Positions 37,360 through 46,708 of a DNA stretch of 64,000 bases are shown piece after piece. The DNA comes from Lentzea nigeriaca (lineage in GTDB: Bacteria; Actinomycetota; Actinomycetes; Mycobacteriales; Pseudonocardiaceae), in the NCBI RefSeq assembly GCF_016907955.1, contig NZ_JAFBCX010000004.1, positions 496,001 to 560,000 of the forward strand. The letters run 5' to 3'. Position numbers and translations under genes: made by a program. Within the stretch, counting starts at the first letter, position 1. Every line of letters starts with the position of its first letter. A model generated the notes under the pieces. That model searched no databases, was not told where the DNA came from, and saw only the letters and a list, made by a program, of their open reading frames with translations.

Positions 37360-38070
37360 TCAGCACGGTTCTTCTGCGTCAAATGGCACACTCGATGCCA
37401 TCGCGGTCAACGCCGACGGCACGACGATCACCAATTTGCGTCGCCGAGTGATCACGACACCGCGCTCGCGAAGCGTCCGCAGCCCTCGCGCGACAGCCTC
37501 ACGCGACGCGCCGATCGCCCCGGCTATCTCCTGCTGGGACAGTTGCACGGAAATCTCCACGCCGTCCGGCGCAGCAGCGCCGTGCTGACCGGCGAGCCTC
37601 AGCAGGAACGCGGCGAGCCGCTCGGTGGCACTGTGAGCGGCCTGCTCCAGCCGCCGGTTGTCCGCCCTCCGCAAACGGTCCGCCATGTGCACGACCAGCG
37701 CGATCGCGATGGCAGGACGTTCGTGCAGGGCCTGGACGAACCGTTCCGCGGTGAGCAGGACGGCCTTGGTCTCGCCGAGCGTCCAAACGTTCACCGAACG
37801 TGCCCGGCCATCCAGAACCGAGACTTCACCGAGCACGTCGCCGCTGCCCCGAATCGCGAGAACCGCCTCATATCCCGACGGCGCCGTGATTGTGATCTTG
37901 ACCCAGCCCTCGACGACCAGCAGTACGTGGCCGGCAGGGTCACCGTGCCGGAACAACGCCTCGTTCGCCCCATAGGTGCGGGCAGAACCCAAGCCCGCAA
38001 GCCATTTCCAGTCGTCCTCACCAATTCGACCTCGGAACGATCCCAGCGTCGGCTCACTGGCGGCCTGCAC
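37360..38070 (-). CDS. Crp/Fnr family regulator with cyclic-nucleotide-binding domain (first of tandem pair)
   Basis: 236 residues from GTG (complement of 38068-38070) behind GGGGGGATGA. The cNMP-binding domain has YGANEALFRHGDPAGHVLLV and AIRGSGDVLGEVSVLDGRAR; the Arg of the phosphate-binding cassette is in the RARS position as in Crp. The helix-turn-helix reads LSQQEIAGAIGASREAVARG, LRTLRERGVVITRRRKLVIV. It is a paralogue of the regulator 108 bases downstream, and both point toward the cyclase-like operon. Confidence 0.85.
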   Translation of the reverse strand: MQAASEPTLGSFRGRIGEDDWKWLAGLGSARTYGANEALFRHGDPAGHVLLVVEGWVKITITAPSGYEAVLAIRGSGDVLGEVSVLDGRARSVNVWTLGETKAVLLTAERFVQALHERPAIAIALVVHMADRLRRADNRRLEQAAHSATERLAAFLLRLAGQHGAAAPDGVEISVQLSQQEIAGAIGASREAVARGLRTLRERGVVITRRRKLVIVVPSALTAMASSVPFDAEEPC

Positions 38071-38373
38071 TCATCCCCCCGGATGTCGGTCGAAGCGAAC
38101 GCGTGACACCTTGACTCATTCCGGAGGAGGATTTCTAGCTACTACGGCGTACGGTCTTCTTTCGTCGCCGAACGGTTACCCACTTCAGTCCTCCTCCGGC
38201 ACAACGACCGAAATGGTCGAACATCCTATGATCACGCGATTAACTGTGCGTCACTTGACACAGAGTCCTTGAGTCACGCGACGCGGTGAGATCAGCGCCC
38301 GGACGCCATCCTGGGACAAGCGTCGCCCTGCCTGATGCGCAGCCGTTGCCCCCCAGCTCGAGGAGCGTGTCTC
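38071..38373. promoter_or_regulatory. 303-base divergent control region with inverted repeats
   Basis: No gene visible. It contains an 11-bp inverted repeat CCGGAGGAGGA (38121-38131) / TCCTCCTCCGG (38189-38199), a pair TGACTCA (38112-38118) / TGAGTCA (38270-38276), and a 16-base dyad TGCGTCACTTGACACA (38247-38262) resembling a Crp-family half-site pair (TGnGTCA..TGACnCA). It separates the regulator gene from the small membrane ORF on the other strand. Binding by the Crp-type proteins is inference. Confidence 0.4.
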
Positions 38374-38538
38374 ATGATCGTTCTGTGCAAGATTTCCAAG
38401 ATGGTCCAAGCGATCCTGCTGTCGTTCATCATCGGCCTGGCGGCGGGTTTCCTGCTCTCACAAGGAGGAGGAGCGACTGGGTTGCACCAGCAGGCGCTGA
38501 TCAGCCACGTCTCAGACGTGCCCACCCGGCACGCGTGA
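38374..38538 (+). CDS. Small single-pass membrane protein
   Basis: 54 residues from ATG 38374, eight bases after GAGGAG. One hydrophobic helix (MVQAILLSFIIGLAAGFLLS) follows a short positive N-terminus; the tail is polar (GGGATGLHQQALISHVSDVP). No family recognised. It is transcribed away from the Crp-type regulators across their shared control region, and its 3' end faces dnaE2, eight bases away. Confidence 0.6.
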   Translation: MIVLCKISKMVQAILLSFIIGLAAGFLLSQGGGATGLHQQALISHVSDVPTRHA

Positions 38539-38545
38539 CCAGCGA

Positions 38546-41500
38546 TCAGCGGAAATCGCGTGACCGGGACGGGATCCGCAGGTCGAGGTGCTGCAACCGG
38601 TCAGCCATCAGGCTGACCACGCCCTCCGCCGACTCGACCACACCCCGCACGAGCATCGCCCCGCTGCTGCGCGCCACCCTGCGGTACCGCGCCCACAACC
38701 CCGGCGAGCACACGACGTTCACCATCCCGGTCTCGTCCTCGAGGTTGAGGAAGGTGACGCCGCCCGCCGTCGCCGGCCGTTGCCGGTGGGTCACCGCGCC
38801 ACCGACGAGCACCCGAGTTCCCGGTTCGACCGAGGACAAGGCGGCGGTGGTCAGGGCGCCCATCGAGTCCAATGTGGACCGTACGAACTGGGTCGGGAAG
38901 CTGTCCGGTGACAACCCGGTGGCCCACACGTCCGCCACCGCCAGCTCGACATCGTCCATACCCGGCAACGAAGGCGCGTCCACCCCGACCGTGGTGCCCG
39001 GCAGGCGGTCGGGGCGGATCGCGGCCACCGCGCCCGCCGCCCACAGCGCCTCACGGCGTTCGAGGCCGAAGCAGGAGAAGGCGCCCGCGGTGGCCAGGGC
39101 CTCGACCTGGGCCGTAGTCAGCTGCACGCGGGAGCCGAAGTCCTCCATGTCGCGGAACGGTTGTGCGGCAACGATTCGTGCGGCGTCGGCGGTGCCGATC
39201 CCGCGCACCTCCTCCAGTCCGATGCGGACGGCGTTGGCGCCCTCGAAGCGCTCCAGGCTCGCGTAGGGCAGCGACGCGTTCACGCACGGGCCGTGCACGG
39301 TGACGCCGTGACGGCGGGCGTCGGCCACCAGGGACTGCGGTGAGTAGAAGCCCATCGGCTGGGCTCGGAGCAGGGCCGCGCAGAACGCCGCCGGGTAGTA
39401 GAGCTTGAACCACGCGCTCACGAACACCAGGTGGGCGAACGACAGCGCGTGCGACTCCGGGAAACCGAAGTTCGCGAACGCCAGCAGCTTCGCGTAGATG
39501 CGACCGGCCAGCTCGTCGTCGATGCCCTGGGCGTGGCAGCCCTCATAGAAGCGGTCGCGCAGGCGTTCCATGCGCGCGGTCGACCGCTTGGCACCCATCG
39601 CCCTGCGCAGTTCGTCGGCCTCGGCGGCGGTGAAACCGGCCACGTCGACGGCGATCTGCATCAGCTGTTCCTGGAACAACGGCACGCCATAGGTTTTGCG
39701 CAGCGCGTTCTCCAGCAGCGGGTGGTCGTAGTCCCACTTCTCGGTCTCGTTGCGGCGCCTGATGTACGGGTGCACCGAACCGCCCTGGATCGGGCCCGGC
39801 CGGATCAGCGCCACCTCGACGACGAGGTCGTAGAACGTGCGCGGCTTCAGGCGCGGCAGCGTCGCCATCTGCGCGCGGCTCTCCACCTGGAAAACGCCCA
39901 CGGAGTCGGCTTTCTGCAGCATCTCGTAGACGCGGGGATCGGCAAGATTGACCTCACCCATGTCGACGTCGACGCCTTCGTGGTCGCGCACGAGGTCGAT
40001 GGCGTAGTGCAGGGCGGAGAGCATGCCGAGGCCCAGCAGGTCGAACTTCACCAGGCCGATCGACGCGCAGTCGTCCTTGTCCCACTGCAGAACCGTGCGG
40101 TTCGGCATGCGTGCCTTCTCGACCGGGCACACCTCGCTGACCGGACGGTCGCAGATCACCATGCCGCCGGAGTGGATGCCGAGGTGGCGCGGGAAGTTCT
40201 CCAGCTGCGCGGACAACTCCAGCACCGGACGCGGGATGTCGCAGTCGTCGGTCGTGGTCGTGAGCGGGCCCCACCTGTCTATCTGCTTGCTCCACGCGTC
40301 CTGCTGGCCAGGCGAATGGCCGAGGGCGCGGGCCATGTCGCGCACCGCGGAACGGGCGCGGTAGGTGATCACGTTCGCGACCTGCGCGGCGTGGCGGCGG
40401 CCGTACTTGGAGTAGACGTACTGGATCACCTCCTCGCGGCGGTCGGACTCGATGTCGACGTCGATGTCGGGAGGTCCGTCGCGGGCAGGGGCGAGGAAGC
40501 GTTCGAAGAGCAGGTCGAAGCGGACCGCGTCGACGTTGGTGATGCCCAGCGCGAAGCACACCGCGGAGTTCGCGGCGGATCCCCTGCCCTGGCAGAGGAT
40601 GTCGTTGCGCTTGCAGAAGTTCACGATGTCCTGCACGACCAGGAAGTAGCCGGGGAAGCCGAGCTGTTCGATGATCTTCAGCTCGTGCTCGATCTGCCGG
40701 TGCGCCTTCTCGTCGTCATCGGCGTATCTGCGCCGCGCGCCCTCGTAGGTGAGCTTGCGCAGCCAGGTGCTCTCCGTGTGACCGGCCGGCACGTCGAACG
40801 GCGGCAGCTGCGGCGCGACCAGCCTCAGATCGAACGCCAGCTGCATGCCGAGCAGCGCGGCGTTGTGCACGGCACCGGGGAAACGGCGGAACCTGTGCCA
40901 CATCTCCTCGCCGCTGCGCAGGAACGCGGCGGGTGACGGCGGCAGCCAGCCCGCCATGTCGTCGAGGCTGCTCCTCGCGCGCACAGCGGCCATCGCGGCG
41001 GCGAGCCTGCCCCGGCTCGCGGTGGCGTAATGCACGGCATTCGTTGCCACGACCGGAAGTTTGAGCTGCTGCGCCATCGCGAAGAGGAGGTCGTTGCGCC
41101 TGCTGTCCTCCGGCAGGCCGTGATCGGTCAGCTCGACGTAGACGCGGCCGGAACCGAACAGGTCGGCGAGCCGCGCGATCTCCCGGTACGCCGCCTCCGG
41201 TCCCTCCCTGGTGAGCGCTCTGCGGACGGTTCCCTTGCGGCAGCCCGTGAGCACCACGACCTCACCCTTGGTGTCCTCGACGATCTGGTCGAGGTCGTAG
41301 ACGGGTTTGCCCTTCTCCGCGTCGTCGTGGAGGTGGCCGGTGGTGAGCGTGCGGCACAACCGGTGGTAGCCGTCCTGCTGACGTGCGAGGAGGAGCAGGT
41401 GATCGCCCTCGGGATCCGGTTCGCCGTTGGCGGGCTTGCTGAGCCCGATGCTCAGCTCGGCGCCGAACACCGTGTGCATCCCGAGTTCCTTCGCGGCCTC

Positions 41501-41833
41501 GGCGAAGCGGACCACGCCGTACATGCCGTCGTGGTCGGTGATCGCGATGGCGTCGAGCTTGAGCCGTTGCGCCTCCTCGACGAGCTCCTCCGGGTGGCTC
41601 GCGCCGTCGAGCCAGCTGAAGTTGGAGTGGCAGTGCAGCTCCGCGTACGGCACGCGCTTGCGGGTGACCGCGAGCTCGTCCACGCGCAGCTCGAACCCCG
41701 GCGGCGCGGTGTAGCGGTCGCGGTGCCGTGACCACCCCGGACCGTCGCCGCCGTCGGGTTTCTGCTCGACGGGCTTGCCGGAAAGAGCGCGTTCCAGCTC
41801 CTTCCAGCGGACCGGCGGGTTGTTCCAGCCCAT
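38546..41833 (-). CDS. dnaE2: Error-prone DNA polymerase III alpha subunit (DnaE2)
   Basis: 1095 residues from ATG (complement of 41831-41833). The N-terminal PHP domain has YAELHCHSNFSWLDGASHPE and AIAITDHDGMYGVVRF. The polymerase core shows GRGSAANSAVCFALGIT, the catalytic PDIDVDIESDRREEV (three Asp), FDLLGLGMLSALHY and EVALIRPGPIQGG. The C-terminal OB fold (FLNLEDETGMVNVVCSPGLW) is present, while the beta-binding region of DnaE1 is missing, as in DnaE2. It performs damage-tolerant, mutagenic synthesis together with ImuA' and ImuB. Its start overlaps the ImuB stop by one base. Confidence 0.96.
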   Translation of the reverse strand: MGWNNPPVRWKELERALSGKPVEQKPDGGDGPGWSRHRDRYTAPPGFELRVDELAVTRKRVPYAELHCHSNFSWLDGASHPEELVEEAQRLKLDAIAITDHDGMYGVVRFAEAAKELGMHTVFGAELSIGLSKPANGEPDPEGDHLLLLARQQDGYHRLCRTLTTGHLHDDAEKGKPVYDLDQIVEDTKGEVVVLTGCRKGTVRRALTREGPEAAYREIARLADLFGSGRVYVELTDHGLPEDSRRNDLLFAMAQQLKLPVVATNAVHYATASRGRLAAAMAAVRARSSLDDMAGWLPPSPAAFLRSGEEMWHRFRRFPGAVHNAALLGMQLAFDLRLVAPQLPPFDVPAGHTESTWLRKLTYEGARRRYADDDEKAHRQIEHELKIIEQLGFPGYFLVVQDIVNFCKRNDILCQGRGSAANSAVCFALGITNVDAVRFDLLFERFLAPARDGPPDIDVDIESDRREEVIQYVYSKYGRRHAAQVANVITYRARSAVRDMARALGHSPGQQDAWSKQIDRWGPLTTTTDDCDIPRPVLELSAQLENFPRHLGIHSGGMVICDRPVSEVCPVEKARMPNRTVLQWDKDDCASIGLVKFDLLGLGMLSALHYAIDLVRDHEGVDVDMGEVNLADPRVYEMLQKADSVGVFQVESRAQMATLPRLKPRTFYDLVVEVALIRPGPIQGGSVHPYIRRRNETEKWDYDHPLLENALRKTYGVPLFQEQLMQIAVDVAGFTAAEADELRRAMGAKRSTARMERLRDRFYEGCHAQGIDDELAGRIYAKLLAFANFGFPESHALSFAHLVFVSAWFKLYYPAAFCAALLRAQPMGFYSPQSLVADARRHGVTVHGPCVNASLPYASLERFEGANAVRIGLEEVRGIGTADAARIVAAQPFRDMEDFGSRVQLTTAQVEALATAGAFSCFGLERREALWAAGAVAAIRPDRLPGTTVGVDAPSLPGMDDVELAVADVWATGLSPDSFPTQFVRSTLDSMGALTTAALSSVEPGTRVLVGGAVTHRQRPATAGGVTFLNLEDETGMVNVVCSPGLWARYRRVARSSGAMLVRGVVESAEGVVSLMADRLQHLDLRIPSRSRDFR

Positions 41834-43335
41834 CAGTCGTACACCCCTTCGATGAACCACCTCTGGTCCCTGCGGATCAGCAGGAACGCCTGGTCCTGCG
41901 TCTGCACCTGGATGCGCGCGGCCCGGTGCGGGTCCGGCGCCCACCACCGCTCGTCGACCGGCCACGGCCCGGCCCACGCGGTCACTTCCTGCGCTTTTCC
42001 ATTCACGACAAGGCTTTTGGGCCGTGCGGTGAGTTCGAGGCGACCGGTCACGCCGATCTCGTTGCCGTCCGCGTCCCTCAGGTCGGCGGGGTCGTCGGCG
42101 AGCGTCGCTGGTGCCCTGGTCAGCCGGCCGGGCCAGGGGTGGTCCGGGTTCTGCAGCGGCACCCGTTCGTCGCCCCACGGCACGAGCCTGACCTGTTCCC
42201 GCGGGCCTCTGCCGCCGTCGAGCACTGCCGTGAGCACGCCGTCCGGGCCGAGCAGGCCCTGGACGTGCAGCAATGCCCGCACGGCACGTTCGTCGTCGTG
42301 GCCCCACAACCCGAGCTGGAGCGCCGTGCCGTTGACGACCTCGACCGGTTCGAGGGTGAGCGTCCTGATGCCGGAGGTGAGGCGTTCGCGGGTGAGCCAG
42401 CCGTCGAGCTGCCAGCGCACGCGGTCCGCGATCCCCCGCGGTGTCAACGGTTCCGCGGCCCGCCACACCCGGTGCAGCTCCTCGTCGTTCTCGGTGCGGG
42501 CGTGGATGCCGAGCCTGGTGCACGCGAGGCCGCGGTTCGCGAGGTTCTCGTGCAGCCGTTCCGAGAGGATCTTCGCGGCGAACGCTGCCGAGTCGATCCG
42601 GTCGACCGGGTCGTCGAAGGTTTCCGTGACGGCCAGCTCCGGCGCGGGTCTGCGCTTGTCGAGCGGGCGTTCCGGCAGGCCGCGCGCGAGGCGGTGCTGT
42701 CGCGTGGCCGGGCCGCCGAACCTCGACGTCACTGCGTTCTCCGGCACGTCCGCGAACGCCCCGAGGGTTTTCAGGCCGAGTCTTCGCAGCAGGTCGACCA
42801 GTTCTGGAGCGTCGAGTTCGTGCACGCCCAACGGCCTGAGGAACTCCGCGGTCCGGTTCGGCGGGACGACCACGTTGCGGTGCGCGGCCTTCGTGGCGGC
42901 GAAGAGGCTGTCGGCCACCCCCACCTGCGCTTCGACGTTCGTCTTCGCGGCGATGTGGTCGACGATGCGTTCGGCTGCCTGCTCGGCGGAGGAGAAGTAG
43001 TTGACCGGGCCGCGCGCCGGCACCGCGACCAGACCCGGTTGCACCACCTCGATGCCGGGCGCGAGCTCCTCGACGGCCTCGGCGACCGGCTCGAAGAACC
43101 TGGCGTCGCGCTGCGGGTCGTGCTCGAACGTCACGAGCTCGGGACACATCGCCTCGGCCATGCGTTTGCGCATGGCCCTGCGGATGCCCTCGGCGCGTGC
43201 GACGGCCGAGGTGGACACGATCTCGTTGCCGTCGAGCACCGCCACCGGCACGTGCTGGCTGGTGCCGGTGGCGGTGCAGGCGGCGACGACTGGCCAGTCA
43301 GGGCACCAGACCGCGAGCAGACGGGTGTCCCTCAC
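41833..43335 (-). CDS. imuB: Y-family polymerase homologue ImuB
   Basis: 500 residues. It has the Y-family outline (LLAVWCPDWPVVAACTATGT, SSAEQAAERIVDHIA, HhH region VDLLRRLGLKTLGAFADVPE), but the metal-binding Asp and Glu of active Y polymerases are not present (AVWCPDWPV in place of a D-x-D strand), as expected for ImuB, a non-catalytic adaptor that binds the beta clamp and DnaE2. Overlaps imuA' by four bases and dnaE2 by one. Confidence 0.93.
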   Translation of the reverse strand: MRDTRLLAVWCPDWPVVAACTATGTSQHVPVAVLDGNEIVSTSAVARAEGIRRAMRKRMAEAMCPELVTFEHDPQRDARFFEPVAEAVEELAPGIEVVQPGLVAVPARGPVNYFSSAEQAAERIVDHIAAKTNVEAQVGVADSLFAATKAAHRNVVVPPNRTAEFLRPLGVHELDAPELVDLLRRLGLKTLGAFADVPENAVTSRFGGPATRQHRLARGLPERPLDKRRPAPELAVTETFDDPVDRIDSAAFAAKILSERLHENLANRGLACTRLGIHARTENDEELHRVWRAAEPLTPRGIADRVRWQLDGWLTRERLTSGIRTLTLEPVEVVNGTALQLGLWGHDDERAVRALLHVQGLLGPDGVLTAVLDGGRGPREQVRLVPWGDERVPLQNPDHPWPGRLTRAPATLADDPADLRDADGNEIGVTGRLELTARPKSLVVNGKAQEVTAWAGPWPVDERWWAPDPHRAARIQVQTQDQAFLLIRRDQRWFIEGVYD

Positions 43336-44075
43336 GCAGGACGACCCCAGGTTGTAGCCCGCCTGGCGGCCAGCTCGTCGACCCGGTCCGGACCGGCATC
43401 AGCCGGCTCGTCGGACCGGGCCGGTTCGCCGGCCACCAGCGGGAGCTCGATCTCTTCTTCGCCGAACGTCAGCACCATCTCCCGCGGCTTGCCCGCGGAA
43501 CCCCTGCCACCGCTGCGCACGCTGATCTGCTGACGCCGCAACGTTTCCGCGCCGTCGTCGAGCGGGTTCCAGCGCACGGACTCCGCGGTCAGCTCCACGT
43601 CGGCCGACGGCCAGGAACCGAACGCGATCAGGACGGCACGGCGTTGGCGCGCGCGGGCCGTGAGCCGGCGCGCGAGGGAAGGAGGTAGTGGGCACGCGAC
43701 GGCCACCAGGTCGATGCCGTCCAGCAGAGCAGCGATGACGGGGCCGGGATCGGCGCCGGGACGTGGGACGAGTGCCAGCCGCTGCACCGAGACCCCGAGC
43801 TCGGCCGCGGCCAGCACGCCCACCTGCGGAAGGCCGACCACGGCGGCCCAGCAGCCGTCCGCGGTCGCGCCCGCGAGCAGGGCGAGCAGCAACGATGTCG
43901 ATCCGCCCACCGACACCGTGCTGCCTCGCCGCAAGCCGCCCCACGGCAGCAGGCCCGCCAGTTCCCCGCGAACCGGCAACACCCGCCCCGTGGCGTGGTC
44001 GGTGGTGGTGCTGGTCAGCTCGCTGGCCGGGTTCACCCCGAGCGCGGCCAACGACGCCGTTGCCGACCTGGACAC
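43332..44075 (-). CDS. imuA': ImuA'-type RecA-like protein of the mutasome
   Basis: 247 residues from GTG (complement of 44073-44075), preceded by GGAGGTGGGTGGA. It resembles RecA/SulA-like ImuA' proteins: LLPWGGLRRGSTVSVGGSTS (a degenerate P-loop), LLALLAGATADGCWAAVVGL, ELGVSVQRLALVPRPGADPG. It is the third partner of SOS mutagenesis with ImuB and DnaE2. A LexA box lies 74 bases upstream of the start, and the three genes form one operon. Confidence 0.88.
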   Translation of the reverse strand: MSRSATASLAALGVNPASELTSTTTDHATGRVLPVRGELAGLLPWGGLRRGSTVSVGGSTSLLLALLAGATADGCWAAVVGLPQVGVLAAAELGVSVQRLALVPRPGADPGPVIAALLDGIDLVAVACPLPPSLARRLTARARQRRAVLIAFGSWPSADVELTAESVRWNPLDDGAETLRRQQISVRSGGRGSAGKPREMVLTFGEEEIELPLVAGEPARSDEPADAGPDRVDELAARRATTWGRPA

Positions 44076-44148
44076 TCCACCCACCTCCCGTCTCGGACCG
44101 TGCGCACCCCTGTGCACGACCGCCGCGGGAAGTTCGGCGACTTGCTAT

Positions 44149-44164
44149 TCGAACTCTTGTTCGA
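44149..44164. promoter_or_regulatory. LexA (SOS) box of the imuA'-imuB-dnaE2 operon
   Basis: TCGAACTCTTGTTCGA, a perfect match to the actinobacterial SOS box TCGAAC-N4-GTTCGA; the symmetry extends one base on each side (44148-44165). It lies 74 bases before the imuA' start and is also upstream of the divergent gene at 44302. Confidence 0.92.
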
Positions 44165-44301
44165 ACGAACGGGATGATCGTAGCGCGCGCTCACACCCCT
44201 ATGTCAATGCCGTGGCGTCACTCTTTTGGGGGACAGGCTCACGGCGCCCGGCAAGGTCATCTACGGTGGCCCGATCACCCGGATAGTCGAGGGGAAAGCC
44301 G

Positions 44302-45069
44302 GTGAACCAACCACCCCCACACGGCTGGCAGCAGCAACCGCCACCACCGCAGGGCTGGCAACAGCAGCAACCACCCGGCGGCTGGCAGCAGCAACCACCA
44401 CCACCCGGATGGCAGCAGCCCCCGCCCGGTTACGGCTACCCGCCCCAGCCACCCAGAAAGAAGAGCAAGGCCCCGATCATCATCGTGTCGATCCTCGTCG
44501 GCCTGCTGGTGCTCGGTGGTGGCGGCATCGCGCTCGCCTTCTACCTCTACGCCAACAGGGACGGCGGAAGTCCCAAGCGCGACAACGCGCTGCCCGCGTT
44601 GTGCGGCAACATCTCCGAGACCGCACTGGCCAAGGCGCGCACGACGAACCCGAACGGGCTCGGCTCGTCCCAGCGGGACCTGCCCACCGGCAAGCGCACG
44701 TCCTGCTCCTGGGACCAGGCCAAGGGCATCGACGGCAAGGGGTTGCGCAACACCAACGTCGACGTGACGAGCGGGCTGGACGACGCGAGGAGCGAGTACC
44801 AGCAGCAGGTCCAGCAGGCCACGGCCGGCAACCGGAGCACGCCGCAGCTGAAACCGCTCGACGGCCTCGGTGACGAAGCCACCGCCGTGCTGCTGGACTC
44901 CACGTCGGCCTACATGGACCTCACCATCCTCGTGCGCAAGGGCGACAAGGTGATCGTGGTCAACTACCTCGGCTGGGACGTGGGCATCTTCAGCCCGAAG
45001 AAGCCGAACGTCGCGGAGTTCGAGGCCGCGGCGATGGGCATGGCGCAGGAGATGGTCGCCAAGCTCTGA
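44302..45069 (+). CDS. DUF3558-type membrane-anchored protein with Gln/Pro-rich N-terminus
   Basis: 255 residues from GTG 44302, preceded by GAGGGGA. Residues 1-50 are a Pro/Gln/Trp repeat (QQPPPPQGWQQQQPPGGWQQ), then KKSK and a membrane helix (APIIIVSILVGLLVLGGGGI). The outer domain (CGNISETALAKARTTNPNGL, SCSWDQAKG, LDDARSEYQQQVQQA, GDEATAVLLD) fits DUF3558, a family of exported actinobacterial proteins of unknown role. The N-terminal repeats face the cytosol. Confidence 0.82.
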   Translation: MNQPPPHGWQQQPPPPQGWQQQQPPGGWQQQPPPPGWQQPPPGYGYPPQPPRKKSKAPIIIVSILVGLLVLGGGGIALAFYLYANRDGGSPKRDNALPALCGNISETALAKARTTNPNGLGSSQRDLPTGKRTSCSWDQAKGIDGKGLRNTNVDVTSGLDDARSEYQQQVQQATAGNRSTPQLKPLDGLGDEATAVLLDSTSAYMDLTILVRKGDKVIVVNYLGWDVGIFSPKKPNVAEFEAAAMGMAQEMVAKL

Positions 45070-45074
45070 CCGGA

Positions 45075-45134
45075 AACGATGAACGGCGCATTTGTTCACC
45101 TGAGCCGAGGTGGACAAATGCGCCGTTCATCGTT
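45075..45134. terminator. Very strong bidirectional terminator
   Basis: 26-base arms (45075-45100 and 45109-45134, core GAACGGCGCATTTG) with an 8-base loop and a single mismatch, located between the convergent DUF3558-type gene and purH. Confidence 0.9.
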
Positions 45135-45136
45135 GT

Positions 45137-46708
45137 TCAGTGAGCGAAGTGGCGGGTGCCCGTCAGGTAGAGGGTCACGCCGTGCTCCTCGGCCTTGGCG
45201 ATCACCTCGGGGTCGCGGACCGAGCCGCCGGGCTGCACGACCGCGCGCACGCCGGCCTCCAGCAGCACCTCGAGGCCGTCGGGGAACGGGAAGAACGCGT
45301 CGGACGCGGCGACCGCGCCCTTGGCCCGCTCACCCGCGCGTTTCACCGCGAGGTGCGACGAGTCGACCCGGTTGACCTGGCCCATGCCGACACCGACCGT
45401 GGCGCCGTTGTCCGCCAGCAGGATCGCGTTCGACTTCACGGCGCGGATGGCGCGCCACGCGAACTCCAGGTCCGCCAGCGTCTTCTCGTCCGCGGGTTTG
45501 CCGCACGCGAGCGTCCAGTTCGCGGGCGAGTCACCGGACGCGTCGATGGCGTCACGCTGCTGGAGCAGCAGGCCGCCGGACACCGGACGCATCTCGGCAC
45601 CACCGCGCTGGGGCGGTTCGGCCACGAGGATGCGCACGTTCTTCTTGCGCTGCAACACCTCCACCGCACCGTCCGCATAGGACGGAGCGATGACGACCTC
45701 GGTGAAGATCTCCGAGACGAACTCGGCCATCTCCACGGTGACCTCGCGGTTGGCCGCGATGATGCCGCCGAACGCGCTGACCGGGTCGCACTCGTGCGCC
45801 TTGCGGTGCGCGTCCGCGATGCTCACCTCGGACACCGCGATGCCGCACGGGTTGGCGTGCTTGATGATCGCGACGCACGGCAGCCCGTGGTCCCACGCGG
45901 CGCGCCACGCGGCGTCGCCGTCGAGGTAGTTGTTGTACGACATCTCCTTGCCGTGCAACTGCTTCGCCGACGCCAGGCCCACGCGGCCGTCGCCCTGCGT
46001 GTAGATCGCGGCGCTCTGGTGCGGGTTCTCGCCGTAGCGCAGCACGTTCGAGCGGTTCCAGGTCGCACCGACCCAGCCGGGGAAGCCCGATCCCTCGTCG
46101 TCGGGAGCGAGCACGTTGCCGATCCACGACGCCACGGCGACGTCGTAGGTCGCGGTGTGCCGGAACGCGTCCGCGGCCAGCTTCTGCCGGTCGGCGAGGG
46201 TGAAGCCGCCCTCGCGGACGTTCTCCAGCACCCAGTCGTAGCGCGCCGGGTCGACGACGACCGCGACGTTCGCGTGGTTCTTCGCCGACGCGCGGACCAT
46301 CGCGGGGCCGCCGATGTCGATCTGCTCGACGCAGTCGTCGGGGGAGGCACCGGACGCGACGGTCTGCGTGAACGGGTACAGGTTCACGACCAGCAGGTCG
46401 AACGGCGCGATGTCCATCTCGCGCAGCTGCTCGGCGTGCGATTCCTTGCGCAGGTCCGCGAGCAGACCGGCGTGCACGCGCGGGTGCAGGGTCTTGACGC
46501 GGCCGTCGAGGCACTCGGGGAACCCGGTGACCTGCTCGACCGGCGTCACGGGGACGCCCGCGTCGGCGAGCACCTTCGCGGTGCCGCCGGTGGACACGAT
46601 CTCGACTCCGGCCGCGTGCAGGCCGGTGGCCAGTTCCAGCAGGCCGGCCTTGTCGGAGACCCCGATCAGGGCCCGGCGGACCGGTCGCCTCTCGGCAGGA
46701 GTGGTCAC
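45137..46708 (-). CDS. purH: Bifunctional AICAR formyltransferase/IMP cyclohydrolase
   Basis: 523 residues from GTG. The N-terminal IMP cyclohydrolase part has [38 protein letters not shown] and [20 protein letters not shown]. The C-terminal transformylase part has [40 protein letters not shown] and the terminal [16 protein letters not shown]. It performs the last two steps of purine synthesis. Overlaps purN by four bases; the hairpin at 45075 ends the transcript. Confidence 0.97.
   Translation of the reverse strand: MTTPAERRPVRRALIGVSDKAGLLELATGLHAAGVEIVSTGGTAKVLADAGVPVTPVEQVTGFPECLDGRVKTLHPRVHAGLLADLRKESHAEQLREMDIAPFDLLVVNLYPFTQTVASGASPDDCVEQIDIGGPAMVRASAKNHANVAVVVDPARYDWVLENVREGGFTLADRQKLAADAFRHTATYDVAVASWIGNVLAPDDEGSGFPGWVGATWNRSNVLRYGENPHQSAAIYTQGDGRVGLASAKQLHGKEMSYNNYLDGDAAWRAAWDHGLPCVAIIKHANPCGIAVSEVSIADAHRKAHECDPVSAFGGIIAANREVTVEMAEFVSEIFTEVVIAPSYADGAVEVLQRKKNVRILVAEPPQRGGAEMRPVSGGLLLQQRDAIDASGDSPANWTLACGKPADEKTLADLEFAWRAIRAVKSNAILLADNGATVGVGMGQVNRVDSSHLAVKRAGERAKGAVAASDAFFPFPDGLEVLLEAGVRAVVQPGGSVRDPEVIAKAEEHGVTLYLTGTRHFAH

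Noticed and set aside
41834-43147. Upstream continuation of the dnaE2 frame to 43147 (1533 residues)
   Set aside because: This part is the out-of-phase shadow of imuB; MGWNNPP at 41833, overlapping the imuB stop, is the expected DnaE2 start.
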